Below the pieces are notes generated by a model, which was not told the DNA's origin, ran no database searches, and saw only the letters and a program-made list of their open reading frames with translations. A stretch of 64,000 nt of DNA from the NCBI GenBank assembly GCA_025965895.1, contig JAOPWC010000114.1, positions 147,483 through 211,482 of the forward strand, read 5' to 3'. This document shows positions 16,804 to 26,765 of this stretch, piece after piece (the first letter of the stretch is position 1; every line of letters starts with the position of its first letter). Source of the stretch: Mycobacterium sp. (lineage in GTDB: Bacteria; Actinomycetota; Actinomycetes; Mycobacteriales; Mycobacteriaceae). Position numbers and translations under genes: made by a program.

Positions 16804-17184
16804 GTGACTGGCACCGCCAAGGACATCGATGTGGAACGTGGCGGCAACGAGCAGGCCACGCCGAATCGAGGGGGTGGCCATCCCCGCGCCCGACGATGGA
16901 CGACCTGGCTGTTGGCGCTGCTCACGGTGCCGGTCGCGGTCGTGGTGGTCATCTTCGATCTCGGTGCGGTGATGAGCACCTCCGGCTGCACCAGCGATTC
17001 GTGTCAGGGCCCAAGTGGTTGGGTCTTCGGGATCCTGCTCTACGGCGCCCCCGTCGTCGCGGCCCTGGCGATCCTCATCTCGTTCTTCACCGCGAGGCGC
17101 CCGTGGGGCATCGTTGTGCCGCTCTGCGGGCTGGCGCTTCTCGTCGCCGACATCGCCGTCACGGATTTCTCATTCCGTACATAG
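16804..17184 (+). CDS. Small polytopic membrane protein
   Basis: A 126-residue protein starting at GTG 16804, which has GGGAGGA 6 bases upstream; a frame from 16666 is open but lacks support. A polar N-terminus of about 35 residues is followed by three hydrophobic segments (around 36-58, 76-97 and 102-121). Between the first two is a short loop with TSGCTSDSC, whose cysteines could form a disulfide outside the membrane. No family was recognised. Neighbours are cell-wall enzymes, but spacing does not prove an operon. Confidence 0.7.
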   Translation: MTGTAKDIDVERGGNEQATPNRGGGHPRARRWTTWLLALLTVPVAVVVVIFDLGAVMSTSGCTSDSCQGPSGWVFGILLYGAPVVAALAILISFFTARRPWGIVVPLCGLALLVADIAVTDFSFRT

Positions 17185-17272
17185 ACGCACAGCCAACACC
17201 CACGCCGGTAACCTGCCGCGGTCCCAGCATCACGTGCGACCATGGTGATGACGCTCATGGTTGGGAGAGTCT

Positions 17273-18001
17273 GTGTCACCTGCCCGTTGGCTTCGAGCGG
17301 TCGCCCTGGTCAGCCTGACGGCGACGCTCATGGCATCGGCGTGCTTATGGTCTCCGACCGTTCCCATACCGGAAGCCGTGCCGCCTGCGGGTGACGCGGT
17401 GCCCGCCATCGACACACATCTCCGCGGCCGGCCGGCTGATCAACTGCACAGCTGGGCCGCTGAACGTGCGCCCGGCCTCGGTATGCCCGTTCTGGCGCTC
17501 GAGGCGTACGGCTACGCCGCCAAGGTCGCCCAGGTCGAGAACGAGAAGTGTCACCTGAGTTGGACGACACTGGCCGGCATCGGCATGGTCGAGAGCCACA
17601 ACGGCACCTACAAGGGTGCGACGATTGCGCCCAATGGTGATGTCCGCCCACGGATCCGGGGTGTGCGTCTGGACGGCTCGCGCGGCAACCTGCAGATCGT
17701 CGACGACACTCCCGGCGAGTCCGCCAATGAACCGGCGTATGCGCGCGCGATGGGGCCCATGCAGTTCATCCCCGAGACGTGGCGGCTCTATGGCGTCGAC
17801 GCGCACAACGACGGCGTCGTCTCCCCGGACAACCTCGACGACGCCGCCCTGTCGGCGGCGGGCTACCTGTGCTATCGCGGCCACAATCTGGCGACACCTC
17901 GCGGCTGGATGGCGGCGGTGTTGGCCTACAACAACTCCCGGTTGTATGCCCGCACCGTCCGGCGGTGGGCCACGGCGTACGCGGGAGGCCATAGCCTTTG
18001 A
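17273..18001 (+). CDS. Lytic murein transglycosylase (SLT-like)
   Basis: A 242-residue exported transglycosylase-fold enzyme. The signal peptide (WLRAVALVSLTATLMASAC) ends in a cysteine that may be a weak lipobox. The catalytic glutamate lies in GMVESHNG, and AMGPMQFIPETWRLYG and AAVLAYNNS are the matching substrate-groove motifs of the MltB/SLT superfamily. It cleaves peptidoglycan glycan strands to release 1,6-anhydro muropeptides. GTG 17273 is preferred over TTG 17261 because GGGAG lies 5 bases before it. It sits 89 bases after the small membrane protein, near the L,D-transpeptidase, forming a cell-wall remodelling neighbourhood. Confidence 0.88.
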   Translation: MSPARWLRAVALVSLTATLMASACLWSPTVPIPEAVPPAGDAVPAIDTHLRGRPADQLHSWAAERAPGLGMPVLALEAYGYAAKVAQVENEKCHLSWTTLAGIGMVESHNGTYKGATIAPNGDVRPRIRGVRLDGSRGNLQIVDDTPGESANEPAYARAMGPMQFIPETWRLYGVDAHNDGVVSPDNLDDAALSAAGYLCYRGHNLATPRGWMAAVLAYNNSRLYARTVRRWATAYAGGHSL

Positions 18002-18192
18002 CGTCTCCGTCCCAGCGCGAGGGCCGAGACTTTCAGCAGGCCACCATTATTCGGGCTGCCGGGGGTCAATGCGCAGTTCAGTTGTCCGGTGCGAGCGCAG
18101 CTTTGCCAGTCGAATTTCGTTGTGGCGTGTGAACCAATGCGGGTAACATCTCGTTTTCGTGATTTTCGGAAGCCATATGGCAGAATACGGAC

Positions 18193-18831
18193 GTGTCGTC
18201 GGCGACTAGGGGGCCGGGCCGACCCCCCGCAGCAAAGGCTGCCGAAACGCGCGAGCGCATCATCCGCGCTGCGAGACAGGTGTTTAGCGAACTGGGCTAC
18301 GACGCGGCCACGTTCCAGGAAATCGCTGTTCGCGCCGACCTTACCCGTCCCGCGATCAACCATTATTTCAAGAGCAAACGAGTGCTCTATGAACAAGTAA
18401 TCGAGACGACGAACGCGATGGTGGTAAGTGTCGGCGTTCAAAAAGCATTCGAATCCAACAGCCTCATCGGGCAGTTATCGGCCTTTATCTACGCGGCAAC
18501 CCAGGCCGACGCCCACGACCGTTCCGCCGCCGCATTTCTGGTCACATCGGTACTGGAATCCCAGCGCCATCCCGAGTTGCGCCAGGCACCTGAACACGAC
18601 GCACTTCGGAACACGCGCGAGTTCTTGTTGTGGGCGGTCAACGGCGCGATGGAGCGCGGGGAGTTGCACACCGACACCAAAGTGGGGCCGCTCGCCGAGA
18701 TGCTGGTGTCGATGCTGTGGGGCATGGGGTTCTACGCCGGCTTCGTCGGCAGTCACGAGGAGCTCGAGGTCCTCACCGAGCAGTTCCGGCTGCTGCTGAA
18801 GGGCAGACTTTGGGATCTGAAGGAAGAATAG
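18193..18831 (+). CDS. TetR-family regulator (Rv0144-like)
   Basis: A 212-residue TetR regulator starting at GTG 18193. The HTH occupies roughly residues 15-62 (ETRERIIRAARQVFSELGY, then DAATFQEIAVRADLTRPAIN and HYFKSKRVLYEQV). The C-terminal ligand domain is ordinary in length. It lies immediately before the tandem methyltransferases, the same order as Rv0144-Rv0145-Rv0146 in M. tuberculosis by memory. It probably controls itself and perhaps the methyltransferase run; the 191 bases upstream (18002-18192) hold its promoter but no obvious palindrome was picked out. Confidence 0.88.
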   Translation: MSSATRGPGRPPAAKAAETRERIIRAARQVFSELGYDAATFQEIAVRADLTRPAINHYFKSKRVLYEQVIETTNAMVVSVGVQKAFESNSLIGQLSAFIYAATQADAHDRSAAAFLVTSVLESQRHPELRQAPEHDALRNTREFLLWAVNGAMERGELHTDTKVGPLAEMLVSMLWGMGFYAGFVGSHEELEVLTEQFRLLLKGRLWDLKEE

Positions 18832-18907
18832 GGCACCACAGTGCGCGCGTGATTTGCCGCACACCAGCGTCTAGCACACCTAACTGGTTCGGTAGCATGG
18901 CTTCGAG

Positions 18908-20838
<1,931 letters not shown>

Positions 20839-20842
20839 CGAG

Positions 20843-21766
20843 ATGGCGCGCACCGACAATGACACGTGGGACATTGCCACCAGCGTGGGTTCGACCGCAG
20901 TGATGGTGGCCGCGGCCCGCGCGGCCGAGACAGCGAGCGAAACCCCGCTGATCCGCGACGAATTGGCCGCAATCCTCATCGGCACACCGGAACTGGCGGA
21001 CCTGATGACGCGGATGACGTCGACGTTCGAAGGCGATCCGGAGTCAGAAGGCATCTATCAGCACATGGTCAACTACCAGGCCGCGCGCACGCACTTCTTC
21101 GACGCGTTCTTCACGTCCGCGGCGGACTCGGGGATTCGTCAGGTGGTGATCCTCGCTGCTGGGCTGGATTCGCGCGCGTACCGCCTCGCGTGGCCGGGCG
21201 GCACCGCGGTTTACGAGGTGGATCTGGCCAAGGTGCTCGAGTACAAGTCGGCGACGCTGGCCGCGCACGGCGTCCAGCCGAGCGCTTTGCGCCGCGAGGT
21301 GCCGGAGGATCTGCGTCAGGACTGGCCAAAAGCTCTACGCGAAAACGGCTTCGATCAGCAGCTGCCAACCGCCTGGCTCGCTGAGGGACTGCTGCTGTTC
21401 TTGCCCGGGGAGGCGCAGGACCGGATGTTCGACGACATCGTGTCGCTGAGCGCGCCCGGTAGCCGTATCGCGCTGGAGGTGTGGTCGATGGACGAGCCGG
21501 CCAGGAAGGCGATCGAGCGGCAGCGCCGGCGGGCCGAGGAGCTACGGGAGCGCCTCGGGGTCGACAACGTATTCGACCCCGGAGATCTGTGGTATCAGGA
21601 CGACGAGCGGTCCGAACCCGCTGAGTGGTTCGCCGCGCGCGGGTGGAAAACCGACTCCGTGCCGGGCCGCGATTATCTGTCGAAGCTCGGTCGCCCCCTG
21701 CCCGAGAACCTCGACGAGGACCCCCTGGTCATCGGGACTTTCGTGACAGCGGAGTCGCCGAGATGA
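20843..21766 (+). CDS. SAM-dependent methyltransferase, PPM/LCM family (copy 3)
   Basis: A 307-residue paralogue starting 4 bases after the stop of copy 2, with [20 protein letters not shown] at its N-terminus, motif [16 protein letters not shown], the acidic VYEVDLAKV and [20 protein letters not shown]. The C-terminus LGRPLPENLDEDPLVIGTFV is the block that recurs in the scrap immediately downstream. Its stop overlaps the ATG of that scrap (ATGA). Its first twelve residues recur almost unchanged at the start of the AraC regulator at 31043-32020, including an identical run of 18 bases. Confidence 0.91.
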   Translation: MARTDNDTWDIATSVGSTAVMVAAARAAETASETPLIRDELAAILIGTPELADLMTRMTSTFEGDPESEGIYQHMVNYQAARTHFFDAFFTSAADSGIRQVVILAAGLDSRAYRLAWPGGTAVYEVDLAKVLEYKSATLAAHGVQPSALRREVPEDLRQDWPKALRENGFDQQLPTAWLAEGLLLFLPGEAQDRMFDDIVSLSAPGSRIALEVWSMDEPARKAIERQRRRAEELRERLGVDNVFDPGDLWYQDDERSEPAEWFAARGWKTDSVPGRDYLSKLGRPLPENLDEDPLVIGTFVTAESPR

Positions 21767-21867
21767 CCCACGACAACGAGTCGGCCCGGCTGGGTCGTCC
21801 CATCCGGATTCCCGACGACGAGGACGGGTTCTTCAACACGTTCGTCACCGCTGCGTCGCCTATTTGA
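21763..21867 (+). pseudogene. Fourth methyltransferase copy reduced to its ends (34 codons)
   Basis: A 34-codon frame overlaps the stop of methyltransferase copy 3 by ATGA. The first residues MTHDNE look like the family N-terminus (M-x-R-T-D-N-D), and the rest, ARLGRPIRIPDDEDGFFNTF plus VTAASPI, matches the family C-terminus. The central 270 or so residues are absent and the frame is intact. It is therefore either the footprint of an in-frame internal deletion of a fourth tandem copy, or a C-terminal scrap that gained a start codon. It may still be translated because of the coupled ATGA. Confidence 0.62.
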
Positions 21868-21954
21868 CGGGCGTCTACTCGCGCGTCAACGGGTTGGTTA
21901 GGATCGCGTTCATCGGGGCCGCCGGTGAGGAAGGCCCCCAGGAAGGGCGCAACG

Positions 21955-23385
21955 ATGACCACCGAATCCGTCTCCAATGGCGCGGCCGCACCGGCCCCCG
22001 AATCACTCCACCCGACACCGTCGCCCGCTGCGCAGACTGTCGCCCGCCTGCGCCGGACCTTCGCCACTGGCAGCACGCGGGGCGTGGAGTGGCGCAGGCG
22101 GCAGTTGCGCCAGTTGGAGAAGATGATGGCCGAGAACGAACCGGCCATGGCGACCGCGCTTGCCGAGGACCTCGGGCGTAAGCCGTTCGAGGCGTGGCTG
22201 GCCGACATCGCCACGACCGCCGGCGAGGCCCGGTACGCGGCCAGGAAGGTCCGCAAGTGGATGCGCCGCCAATACCGGCTTCTCGAGTTGTCTCAGCTGC
22301 CCGGTCGAGGCTGGGTCGAGTACGAGCCGTACGGCACGGTGCTCATCATCGGCGCATGGAACTACCCGTTCTATCTGACGCTCGGCCCGGCGGTCGGGGC
22401 GATCGCCGCGGGAAATGCCGTCGTGCTCAAACCCTCCGAAATCGCGCCCGCCTCTTCACGATTGATGGCCGAGATGGTGCCACAGTATCTGGACACCGAC
22501 GCGATCGCGGTCGTCGAGGGTGATGGCGCCGTCAGCCAGGAGCTCATCGCCCAGGGCTTCGACCGTGTGCTGTTCACCGGTGGGACGGAGATCGGCCGCA
22601 AGGTGTACGAGGGTGCGGCGCCACACCTGACGCCGGTGACCTTGGAACTGGGCGGCAAGAGCCCCGTCATCGTGGCCGCGGACGCGGACGTGGATGTCGC
22701 GGCCAAGCGGATCGCATGGATCAAGCTACTCAACGCCGGCCAGACGTGCGTGGCACCCGACTATGTGGTGGCCGACGCGAAGATCCGCGACGAGCTGGTC
22801 ACCAAGATCGGTGAGGCCATCGAGAAGTTCGAGTCCGACGACCCCGGCGGCATGCGGATCGTGAACCAACGTCAGTTCGACCGGCTGACCGGCTACCTGG
22901 CCAGCACCAAGGGCACGATCGCCCTCGGCGGCGACTCGAACGCGTCCGACCTGCGCATGCGGCCCACCGTGGTCGTCGATCCCGATCCCGACGAGCCGTT
23001 GATGAAGGACGAGATCTTCGGTCCGATCCTGCCAGTGATCTCAGTCCAATCCCTCGACGAGGCAATACGTTTCGTCAACGCCCGGCCTAAGCCACTGTCC
23101 GCGTACCTGTTCACCGGGACCCGCGCCGTTCGGGAGCGGGTGATCAAGGAGGTGCCGGCGGGCGGCATGGTGGTCAACCACCTGGCGGTCCAGGTGTCGA
23201 CGGCCAGGCTGCCGTTCGGCGGGGTCGGCTCGTCGGGCATGGGGGCCTACCACGGTCGCTGGGGCTTCGAGGAGTTCAGCCACCGCAAGTCGGTGCTCAC
23301 CAAGCCGACCCGACCCGACTTATCGAGCATGATCTACCCGCCGTATACAGAGAAGGCGTGGAAGCTCGCGCGCAGGCTGTTCTAG
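21955..23385 (+). CDS. Aldehyde dehydrogenase (Rv0147-like)
   Basis: A 476-residue NAD(P)-dependent aldehyde dehydrogenase of the class 3 / fatty-aldehyde type. The catalytic base is in TLELGGKSP and the nucleophile in NAGQTCVAPDYV; nucleotide-binding residues are in FTGGTEIGRKV. The C-terminal region has a hydrophobic/basic tail as in membrane-associated fatty aldehyde dehydrogenases. It oxidises long-chain aldehydes to acids (inference). ATG 21955 has GGAAGGG 7 bases upstream, better than ATG 21925. It is followed 27 bases later by the SDR, as in Rv0147-Rv0148. Confidence 0.93.
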   Translation: MTTESVSNGAAAPAPESLHPTPSPAAQTVARLRRTFATGSTRGVEWRRRQLRQLEKMMAENEPAMATALAEDLGRKPFEAWLADIATTAGEARYAARKVRKWMRRQYRLLELSQLPGRGWVEYEPYGTVLIIGAWNYPFYLTLGPAVGAIAAGNAVVLKPSEIAPASSRLMAEMVPQYLDTDAIAVVEGDGAVSQELIAQGFDRVLFTGGTEIGRKVYEGAAPHLTPVTLELGGKSPVIVAADADVDVAAKRIAWIKLLNAGQTCVAPDYVVADAKIRDELVTKIGEAIEKFESDDPGGMRIVNQRQFDRLTGYLASTKGTIALGGDSNASDLRMRPTVVVDPDPDEPLMKDEIFGPILPVISVQSLDEAIRFVNARPKPLSAYLFTGTRAVRERVIKEVPAGGMVVNHLAVQVSTARLPFGGVGSSGMGAYHGRWGFEEFSHRKSVLTKPTRPDLSSMIYPPYTEKAWKLARRLF

Positions 23386-23412
23386 CGCACACGAACCCGA
23401 GAAAGGAACCTG

Positions 23413-24276
23413 ATGCCAGGAGTGCAGGACCGCGTCATCGTCGTCACAGGAGCCGGCGGGGGCCTCGGCCGCCAGTATGCGCTGAGCCTGGCCAAGGAAG
23501 GTGCCAACGTCGTCGTCAACGACCTCGGTGGTGCGCGTGACGGCAGCGGAGCTGGCTCGGCGATGGCCGACCAGGTCGTCGCCGAGATCCGGGACGCCGG
23601 CGGGCACGCGGTGGCCAACTATGACAGCGTCGCCGACCCGGAAGGCGCCGCAAACATCATCACGACGGCACTCGACGAGTTCGGCGCGATCCACGGTGTC
23701 GTCAGCAACGCCGGCATCCTGCGCGACGGCACCTTCCACAAGATGCCGTTCGAGAACTGGGACGCGGTGCTCAAGGTGCACCTCTACGGTGGCTACAACG
23801 TCATCCGCGCCGCCTGGCCACATTTCCGTGAGCAGAGCTTCGGCCGCGTGGTCGTGGCCACCTCGACCAGTGGACTGTTCGGCAACTTCGGGCAAGCCAA
23901 CTACGGCGCCGCCAAACTCGGCCTCGTCGGCCTCATCAACACGCTCGCGCAGGAAGGCGCCAAGTACAACATCCATGCCAACGCGGTGGCGCCCGTCGCC
24001 GCGACCCGCATGACCGAAGACATCCTGCCGCCCGAGGTGCTGGACAAGCTGAAGCCCGAGTTCGTCGCTCCGGTGGTCGTATACCTGTGCACCGAGGAGT
24101 GCGCGGACAACGGATCGGTGTTCGTGGTCGGCGGTGGTTCGGTGCAACGGGTGGCGCTGTTCCAGAACGAGGGCCCCAAGTTCGAGAACCCGCCGACCGT
24201 TGACGACATCGCCGCGCACTGGTCGGAGATCACCGATCTGTCCGGTGCGAAGCAAGCCAGCTTCAAAGCGGGCTGA
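23413..24276 (+). CDS. Short-chain dehydrogenase, MFE-2 type (Rv0148-like)
   Basis: A 287-residue SDR resembling the (3R)-hydroxyacyl-CoA dehydrogenase part of multifunctional enzyme 2. The cofactor motif VTGAGGGLGRQYAL, the loop NDLGGARDGSGAGSAMADQV, the serine in TSTSGLFGNFG and the NYGAAK active site are all present. It probably acts in beta-oxidation of branched or sterol side-chain acyl-CoAs in the cytoplasm (inference from the family). AGAAAGGAACC precedes ATG 23413. Downstream of it, where Rv0149 would follow, only a scrap of a quinone reductase remains. Confidence 0.92.
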   Translation: MPGVQDRVIVVTGAGGGLGRQYALSLAKEGANVVVNDLGGARDGSGAGSAMADQVVAEIRDAGGHAVANYDSVADPEGAANIITTALDEFGAIHGVVSNAGILRDGTFHKMPFENWDAVLKVHLYGGYNVIRAAWPHFREQSFGRVVVATSTSGLFGNFGQANYGAAKLGLVGLINTLAQEGAKYNIHANAVAPVAATRMTEDILPPEVLDKLKPEFVAPVVVYLCTEECADNGSVFVVGGGSVQRVALFQNEGPKFENPPTVDDIAAHWSEITDLSGAKQASFKAG

Positions 24277-24280
24277 GCGC

Positions 24281-24417
24281 TTGAAAGCAATTGTGGCCCG
24301 AGAGTTGTCGGGGCCTTCCGGGCTGGCATACGCGGACGTCGGTCGGATGCCGGCCAGGCGCTCGGGCGGCTGGCCGACGGGGGAGTGATGGGCAAGCTGG
24401 TGGTTGAGCCCCGATGA
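24281..24417 (+). pseudogene. Quinone oxidoreductase (Rv0149-like) reduced to its two ends
   Basis: From TTG 24281 the frame reads KAIVARELSGPSGLAYADV, the opening of zinc-type quinone oxidoreductases. From about 24347 a second frame reads DAGQALGRLADGGVMGKLVV and ends EPR-TGA at 24415-24417, the closing of the same family. Everything between, about 280 residues, is gone and the join is frameshifted. The position after the Rv0148-like SDR is exactly where Rv0149 stands in M. tuberculosis (from memory). The interspersed repeat at 24408-24471 starts at its stop codon. Confidence 0.65.
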
Positions 24418-24471
24418 GCGCTTGCGCGAAGAGAATCCCGCCCCGATGAGCGCTTGCGCGAAGAGAATCCC
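24408..24471 (+). repeat. Tandem pair of a 32-base interspersed repeat
   Basis: Two identical 32-base units in a row, 24408-24439 and 24440-24471, share the core GATGAGCGCTTGCGCGAAGA with the pair at 39271-39336. The period here is 32 (not a multiple of three), in non-coding or start-codon territory. The core has a short GCGC-TT-GCGC palindrome. Nothing else in the window carries it. Confidence 0.8.
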
Positions 24472-24957
24472 GCCCTGAGCACGGCGGGCGCGCTCCTCGT
24501 CGCGCTGGTCATCGCCGTCGGGTTGATCGGCGTCGTCGTTCCGGTTCTGCCCGGCACGCTGCTGGTGTACGCCGCGATCATGGTGTGGGCGGTCGCCGTG
24601 CACACGGTGGTGTCGTGGGTGACGCTGGGTTTCGTAACTGTCGTGCTGGGCACCACCACAGCGATCAAATACATGTGGCCGGTACGGCGGCTGCGTCGTG
24701 CGGAGGTGCCGACGCGAAGTGTCGTCGCCGGTGGTGCGCTGGGCCTCGTCGGTTTCTTCGTGGTCCCCGTGCTGGGTCTGGTGCTCGGCTTCGTAGTTGG
24801 CGTCTACCTGGCCGAATTGCTGAGGTGCCGGGATCAACGCTCGGCGTGGACGTCAACCCTCCATGCCGTCAGGGGCGTGGCGCTGTCCGTTGGCGTCGAA
24901 CTGGTCGGCGCGCTTGCTGCGGCCGCGATCTGGCTTGCCGCCGTGCTGCTCGCCTAG
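24454..24957 (+). CDS. DUF456-like integral membrane protein
   Basis: A 167-residue membrane protein with five or so hydrophobic segments and the glycine-rich helices typical of DUF456 (VIAVGLIGVVVPVLPGTLLV, then VVAGGALGLVGFFVVPVLGL). Function is unknown. The start is unclear: TTG 24454 lies within the second unit of the repeat, and CTG 24475 is the other near-cognate codon just before the first hydrophobic segment. The repeat insertion may have replaced the original start and leader. Convergent with the FadD gene. Confidence 0.75.
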   Translation: MREENPALSTAGALLVALVIAVGLIGVVVPVLPGTLLVYAAIMVWAVAVHTVVSWVTLGFVTVVLGTTTAIKYMWPVRRLRRAEVPTRSVVAGGALGLVGFFVVPVLGLVLGFVVGVYLAELLRCRDQRSAWTSTLHAVRGVALSVGVELVGALAAAAIWLAAVLLA

Positions 24958-24993
24958 GAGGTCGCTGGCGAGCGGCCTTGGGAAACAACGCGT

Positions 24994-26619
24994 TCAGTGC
25001 AGGTCGACGATGTGAAGCTGGCCGTCGGCGTGTGCTCGGCGGAGACGCTTCTTGTCGAACTTCCCGACACTCGTCTTGGGCACCTCGTTGATGAACGTCC
25101 ATCGTTCAGGCAGCTGCCATCGGGCGACTCGGTCGGCGAGGAATGCGCGTAACTGCTCGGCTGTCACCGCGGCGCCCTGACGGAGAACTACCGCAGCGAG
25201 GGGGCGTTCGTCCCAGCGCTTGTCGGGGACGCCGATCACGGCGGCTTCCAGCACCCCGGGGTGTTCCATCACGTGGTTCTCCAGTTCGACCGACGAGATC
25301 CATTCGCCGCCAGACTTGATGACATCCTTGGATCGATCGCTCAATTGCAGGAAGCCGGCCGACGTGATCGTGCCGACATCACCAGTGCGCAACCAGCCGT
25401 CGTGGAACTTATCTGCGGCATCGGCGCGGTAGTAGCTGCCGGTGACCCACGGTCCACGCACCTCGATTTCCCCGGGGCTCACTCCGTCCCATGGCTGTTC
25501 GGTGCCGTTGGAGTCGACCAGCCGGGCCTGCACGGCGGCCACGAAACGTCCCTGGCTGCAACGTAACTCCCACTCACGCTCGGGAGTCAGGCCGGCAGGG
25601 GGGCGGGCCAGGGTGCCCAATGGCGAGGATTCTGTCATCCCCCAGGCCTGGGTGATATGCACCCCGTGTTCCTCGAGGAAGGACCGCATCATTGCGGGTG
25701 GACACGACGAGCCTCCTACGACCACCTCACGCAGGCACGACAGGTCGAGCGGATCCTGGCTCAGATACCCCAGAAGGCCCTGCCAGATCGTCGGCACCGC
25801 CGCGGCGATTGTCGGCCGTGTTTCCTCGATCATCGCGGCCAGTGCCTCCGACTGCAGGAACCGGTCCGGCAGGATCAGGGATGCACCCACCATCAACGAC
25901 GCGTACGGCAGCCCCCACGACATCGCGTGGAACATCGGGACGATCGCGAGCATGCGGTCGGCCTGCGCCAAGTTCATACCGTCGCTCATGCAGACCTGCA
26001 TGGAGTGCAGCCAGATCGACCGGTGTGAGTACACGACGCCTTTCGGGTCGCCGGTTGTCCCCGAGGTGTAACACATCGCGGCGGCACACCGTTCGTCGAG
26101 ATCGGGCCAATCGAAGGTCTCCGGGCGACCCGCCAACAATGCCTCGTACTCGTGCACCGTGATGGATTCCGGCGCCTGGACCGAGTCGGGCCCGGCGCCG
26201 ACGATGATGAGATGCCGCACCGTTATCAGCTGCGGAAACAGCGGTACGAGCCGTGGCAGTAGGCTCGCGTCAGCGATCACCACCTGGTCCTCGGCGTGCT
26301 CGGCGATGTAGGCCAGTTGCTCAGGGAAGAGTCGAATGTTCAGCGTGTGGAGCACCGCCCCCATCGCCGGCACCGCCATATAGGCCTCCATGTGCGCCGA
26401 GTTGTTCCACATGAACGTCGCCACCCGCTGATCACCGTCGATCCCCAACGACCGCAGAGCGTGGGCCAATTGCGCTGCACGCTTACCTAACTCGCTAAAC
26501 GTGACCGACCTGGGGCCGCGCGCCTCCCAGGTCACCACGTCGCTGTCCGCGTGTGTGGTCGTGCCGTAACGCACTAACTGTCCGATCGACATGGGTGTGT
26601 CCTGCATGGTGCTCAACAT
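24994..26619 (-). CDS. Fatty-acyl-CoA / acyl-AMP ligase (FadD family)
   Basis: A 541-residue ANL-superfamily adenylating enzyme. The P-loop-like motif is [17 protein letters not shown], the A5/A7 motifs are [14 protein letters not shown] and [10 protein letters not shown], and the catalytic lysine is in [13 protein letters not shown]. It activates medium- or long-chain fatty acids as acyl-CoA. ATG 26619 has GGAG about 9 bases before it. It opens an accessory block not seen in the M. tuberculosis order and could supply acyl-CoA to the PapA-like acyltransferase next to it (inference from proximity only; a 146-base gap separates them). Confidence 0.92.
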   Translation of the reverse strand: MLSTMQDTPMSIGQLVRYGTTTHADSDVVTWEARGPRSVTFSELGKRAAQLAHALRSLGIDGDQRVATFMWNNSAHMEAYMAVPAMGAVLHTLNIRLFPEQLAYIAEHAEDQVVIADASLLPRLVPLFPQLITVRHLIIVGAGPDSVQAPESITVHEYEALLAGRPETFDWPDLDERCAAAMCYTSGTTGDPKGVVYSHRSIWLHSMQVCMSDGMNLAQADRMLAIVPMFHAMSWGLPYASLMVGASLILPDRFLQSEALAAMIEETRPTIAAAVPTIWQGLLGYLSQDPLDLSCLREVVVGGSSCPPAMMRSFLEEHGVHITQAWGMTESSPLGTLARPPAGLTPEREWELRCSQGRFVAAVQARLVDSNGTEQPWDGVSPGEIEVRGPWVTGSYYRADAADKFHDGWLRTGDVGTITSAGFLQLSDRSKDVIKSGGEWISSVELENHVMEHPGVLEAAVIGVPDKRWDERPLAAVVLRQGAAVTAEQLRAFLADRVARWQLPERWTFINEVPKTSVGKFDKKRLRRAHADGQLHIVDLH

Positions 26620-26765
26620 CGTTGACCCGCTCCTTCGCGCATGGATTTCCTGGCGACCTAACCGCGGCCCTTAGTCGTGGGCGAATCCCTTGTTTCTCAC
26701 TTCGATGGTTTGCCTGACGGGGGCTCACCATTGGCCCTCATGTCGGCGGTCGACAGCCGGTGCCC

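Noticed and set aside
24408..24471. Short tandem repeats as a CRISPR array
   Set aside because: Only two adjacent units without spacers, and the same core recurs in a coding region; no cas genes are nearby.
24414..24479. Two tiny ORFs starting at the ATG inside each repeat unit
   Set aside because: They encode only about ten residues each and follow automatically from the repeat; no evidence of translation.
23320..24837. Long minus-strand open frame opposite the SDR and DUF456 genes
   Set aside because: High-GC DNA gives long antisense frames; it is Arg/His/Gln-rich without domains, and the plus-strand genes carry clear motifs.
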